A stretch of DNA of 14,088 nt from an uncultured Corynebacterium sp. Its GTDB lineage: Bacteria > Actinomycetota > Actinomycetes > Mycobacteriales > Mycobacteriaceae. Of the stretch, positions 13,373 through 14,088 are shown in pieces; positions within the stretch are counted from its first letter, which is position 1; each line of letters opens with the position of its first letter. Below the pieces are notes generated by a model. That model was given only the letters and a program-made list of their open reading frames with translations, did no database searches and was not told where the DNA came from. The translations under genes and the position numbers were made by a program. The stretch covers positions 1 to 14,088 of the forward strand of contig CAJZGD010000039.1 in the NCBI GenBank assembly GCA_915275065.1, in the 5' to 3' direction.

Positions 13373-14062
13373 ATGCGCTTATCCGAATCTGTTGTTTACA
13401 CCACCACAGCCATGAGCTCTATCGTGTTGTGTTGCGTGCTTTTCCTCAGCGGATCCGCCGCTGTACCCACCCCGTCGCTTATCGACGACCAACCAATGGT
13501 CGCCGACCCCGACCCCATAGACGCCGAAACCCCAGAACCCGACGACACCGCAACCATGGCAGCCAACCCCACCACCCTTGGAGAAGCCCTAGGAGTAGGC
13601 GACGGCACCTTCGACCCCACGGCGGACGGCTTTCACCTCTTCGACCCCTGCACTGAAATCACCACCGAACAATGGGAAAAACTCGGGTGGAAACCACTAC
13701 CTGAACAACAGGCCCGATCCGATGCGGACCGTAAATTCTGCACCTTCATCCCCGCCACCGACCGGCCCGAATGGGTGACCGGCTTCGCCGAATCCGACGT
13801 GCTAGACCAGCGGCAACTCGACCAGCAAGGCCTCCTTGTCACCGATGTGAAAGTCACCGCCCCGGACGGCTTCTACCTGTACAAACTCAGCAAAGAAGAA
13901 AACGAATTCTTCTGCTCCGCGGCAGTAACCACCAGCCGCGGCCGAGTGAGCTTCACCTTCGGCGCCAACCCGGACATCCCCACCGACAAGAAACGCACCT
14001 GCCAAGTAGCAGCCGACATGCTGCGGGACATCCTCGAATTACCACCGGCGGCCACGCAATAA
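13373..14062 (+). CDS. Secreted DUF3558-like protein
   Basis: A 229-residue exported protein. An N-terminal Sec-type signal has a hydrophobic core at about 14-30 with a possible signal peptidase I site after SGSAA. No ordinary lipobox is visible: the cysteines at 20-21 (VLCC) lack the small residue expected just before the lipidated Cys. Then comes an acidic, Pro/Thr-rich linker (35-66) and a globular part with four cysteines (C93, C123, C181, C210) that could form two disulfides. The block LFDPCTEITTEQWEKLGW (89-106) resembles the start of DUF3558 domains of actinobacterial secreted and lipoproteins, whose function is unknown. ATG 13373 is preferred over the TTG at 13367. No Shine-Dalgarno is seen; TATTTT (13363-13368) lies slightly too close for a standard leaderless -10. 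It is divergent from gcvP. Confidence 0.75.
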   Translation: MRLSESVVYTTTAMSSIVLCCVLFLSGSAAVPTPSLIDDQPMVADPDPIDAETPEPDDTATMAANPTTLGEALGVGDGTFDPTADGFHLFDPCTEITTEQWEKLGWKPLPEQQARSDADRKFCTFIPATDRPEWVTGFAESDVLDQRQLDQQGLLVTDVKVTAPDGFYLYKLSKEENEFFCSAAVTTSRGRVSFTFGANPDIPTDKKRTCQVAADMLRDILELPPAATQ

Positions 14063-14088
14063 AACCCGGCGCCACAGCGGGGTACGCC

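Noticed and set aside
1..14088. CRISPR array, tRNA, rRNA, insertion sequence or prophage genes
   Set aside because: No regularly spaced direct repeats, tRNA-like cloverleaf, transposase, integrase or phage structural frames were seen.

Overview
The window comes from a high-GC Gram-positive bacterium of the Mycobacteriales, most likely a Corynebacterium or close relative. The evidence is the GlnA with its Tyr-405 adenylylation motif next to an AmtR-like operator, the lipA-DUF4191-RDD-glnA neighbourhood, an LCP cell-wall ligase, and several genes with a -10-like hexamer 6-7 nt before the start codon and no Shine-Dalgarno, as is usual for leaderless actinobacterial transcripts. No species is claimed. 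There is no rRNA, tRNA, transposon, integrase or CRISPR array.

Layout. 1-1434 (-) is an LCP (LytR-CpsA-Psr) gene with its 3' end beyond the left edge. It is divergent from a small predicted tail-anchored membrane protein of unknown function (1512-2090, +). Two accessory-type genes follow on the minus strand: a CPBP/CAAX-type intramembrane protease (2722-3390) and, after it in transcription order, a Panacea/SocA-type antitoxin-domain protein (2118-2657), separated by 64 bp that hold most of a perfect 9-bp inverted repeat. A strong intrinsic terminator (3466-3500) ends glnA (3520-4953, -), which is divergent from an RDD-family membrane protein (5083-5568, +).

The rest is mainly a minus-strand metabolic cluster read from right to left: gcvP (10386-13205), gcvT (9154-10263), gcvH (8715-9101), lipB (7779-8534), lipA (6640-7689) and a DUF4191 membrane protein (5611-6384). 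GcvP, GcvT and GcvH are three of the four glycine cleavage components; the dihydrolipoamide dehydrogenase is not here. LipB moves octanoate from ACP onto lipoyl domains such as GcvH, and LipA inserts the two sulfurs. The cluster therefore encodes both the lipoate-dependent complex and the enzymes that make its cofactor. At the right edge, divergent from gcvP, is a secreted DUF3558-like protein (13373-14062, +).

No single grand new system is evident. The best second-look items are non-coding: structured spacers inside the gcv-lip cluster (a perfect 13-bp inverted repeat between gcvP and gcvT; two perfect 10-bp inverted repeats sharing a CCTTAA core between gcvH and lipB; a 12-bp palindrome before lipA), the AmtR-like box before glnA, and the Panacea antitoxin that has no ordinary toxin beside it but does have a CAAX-type protease and a candidate operator.
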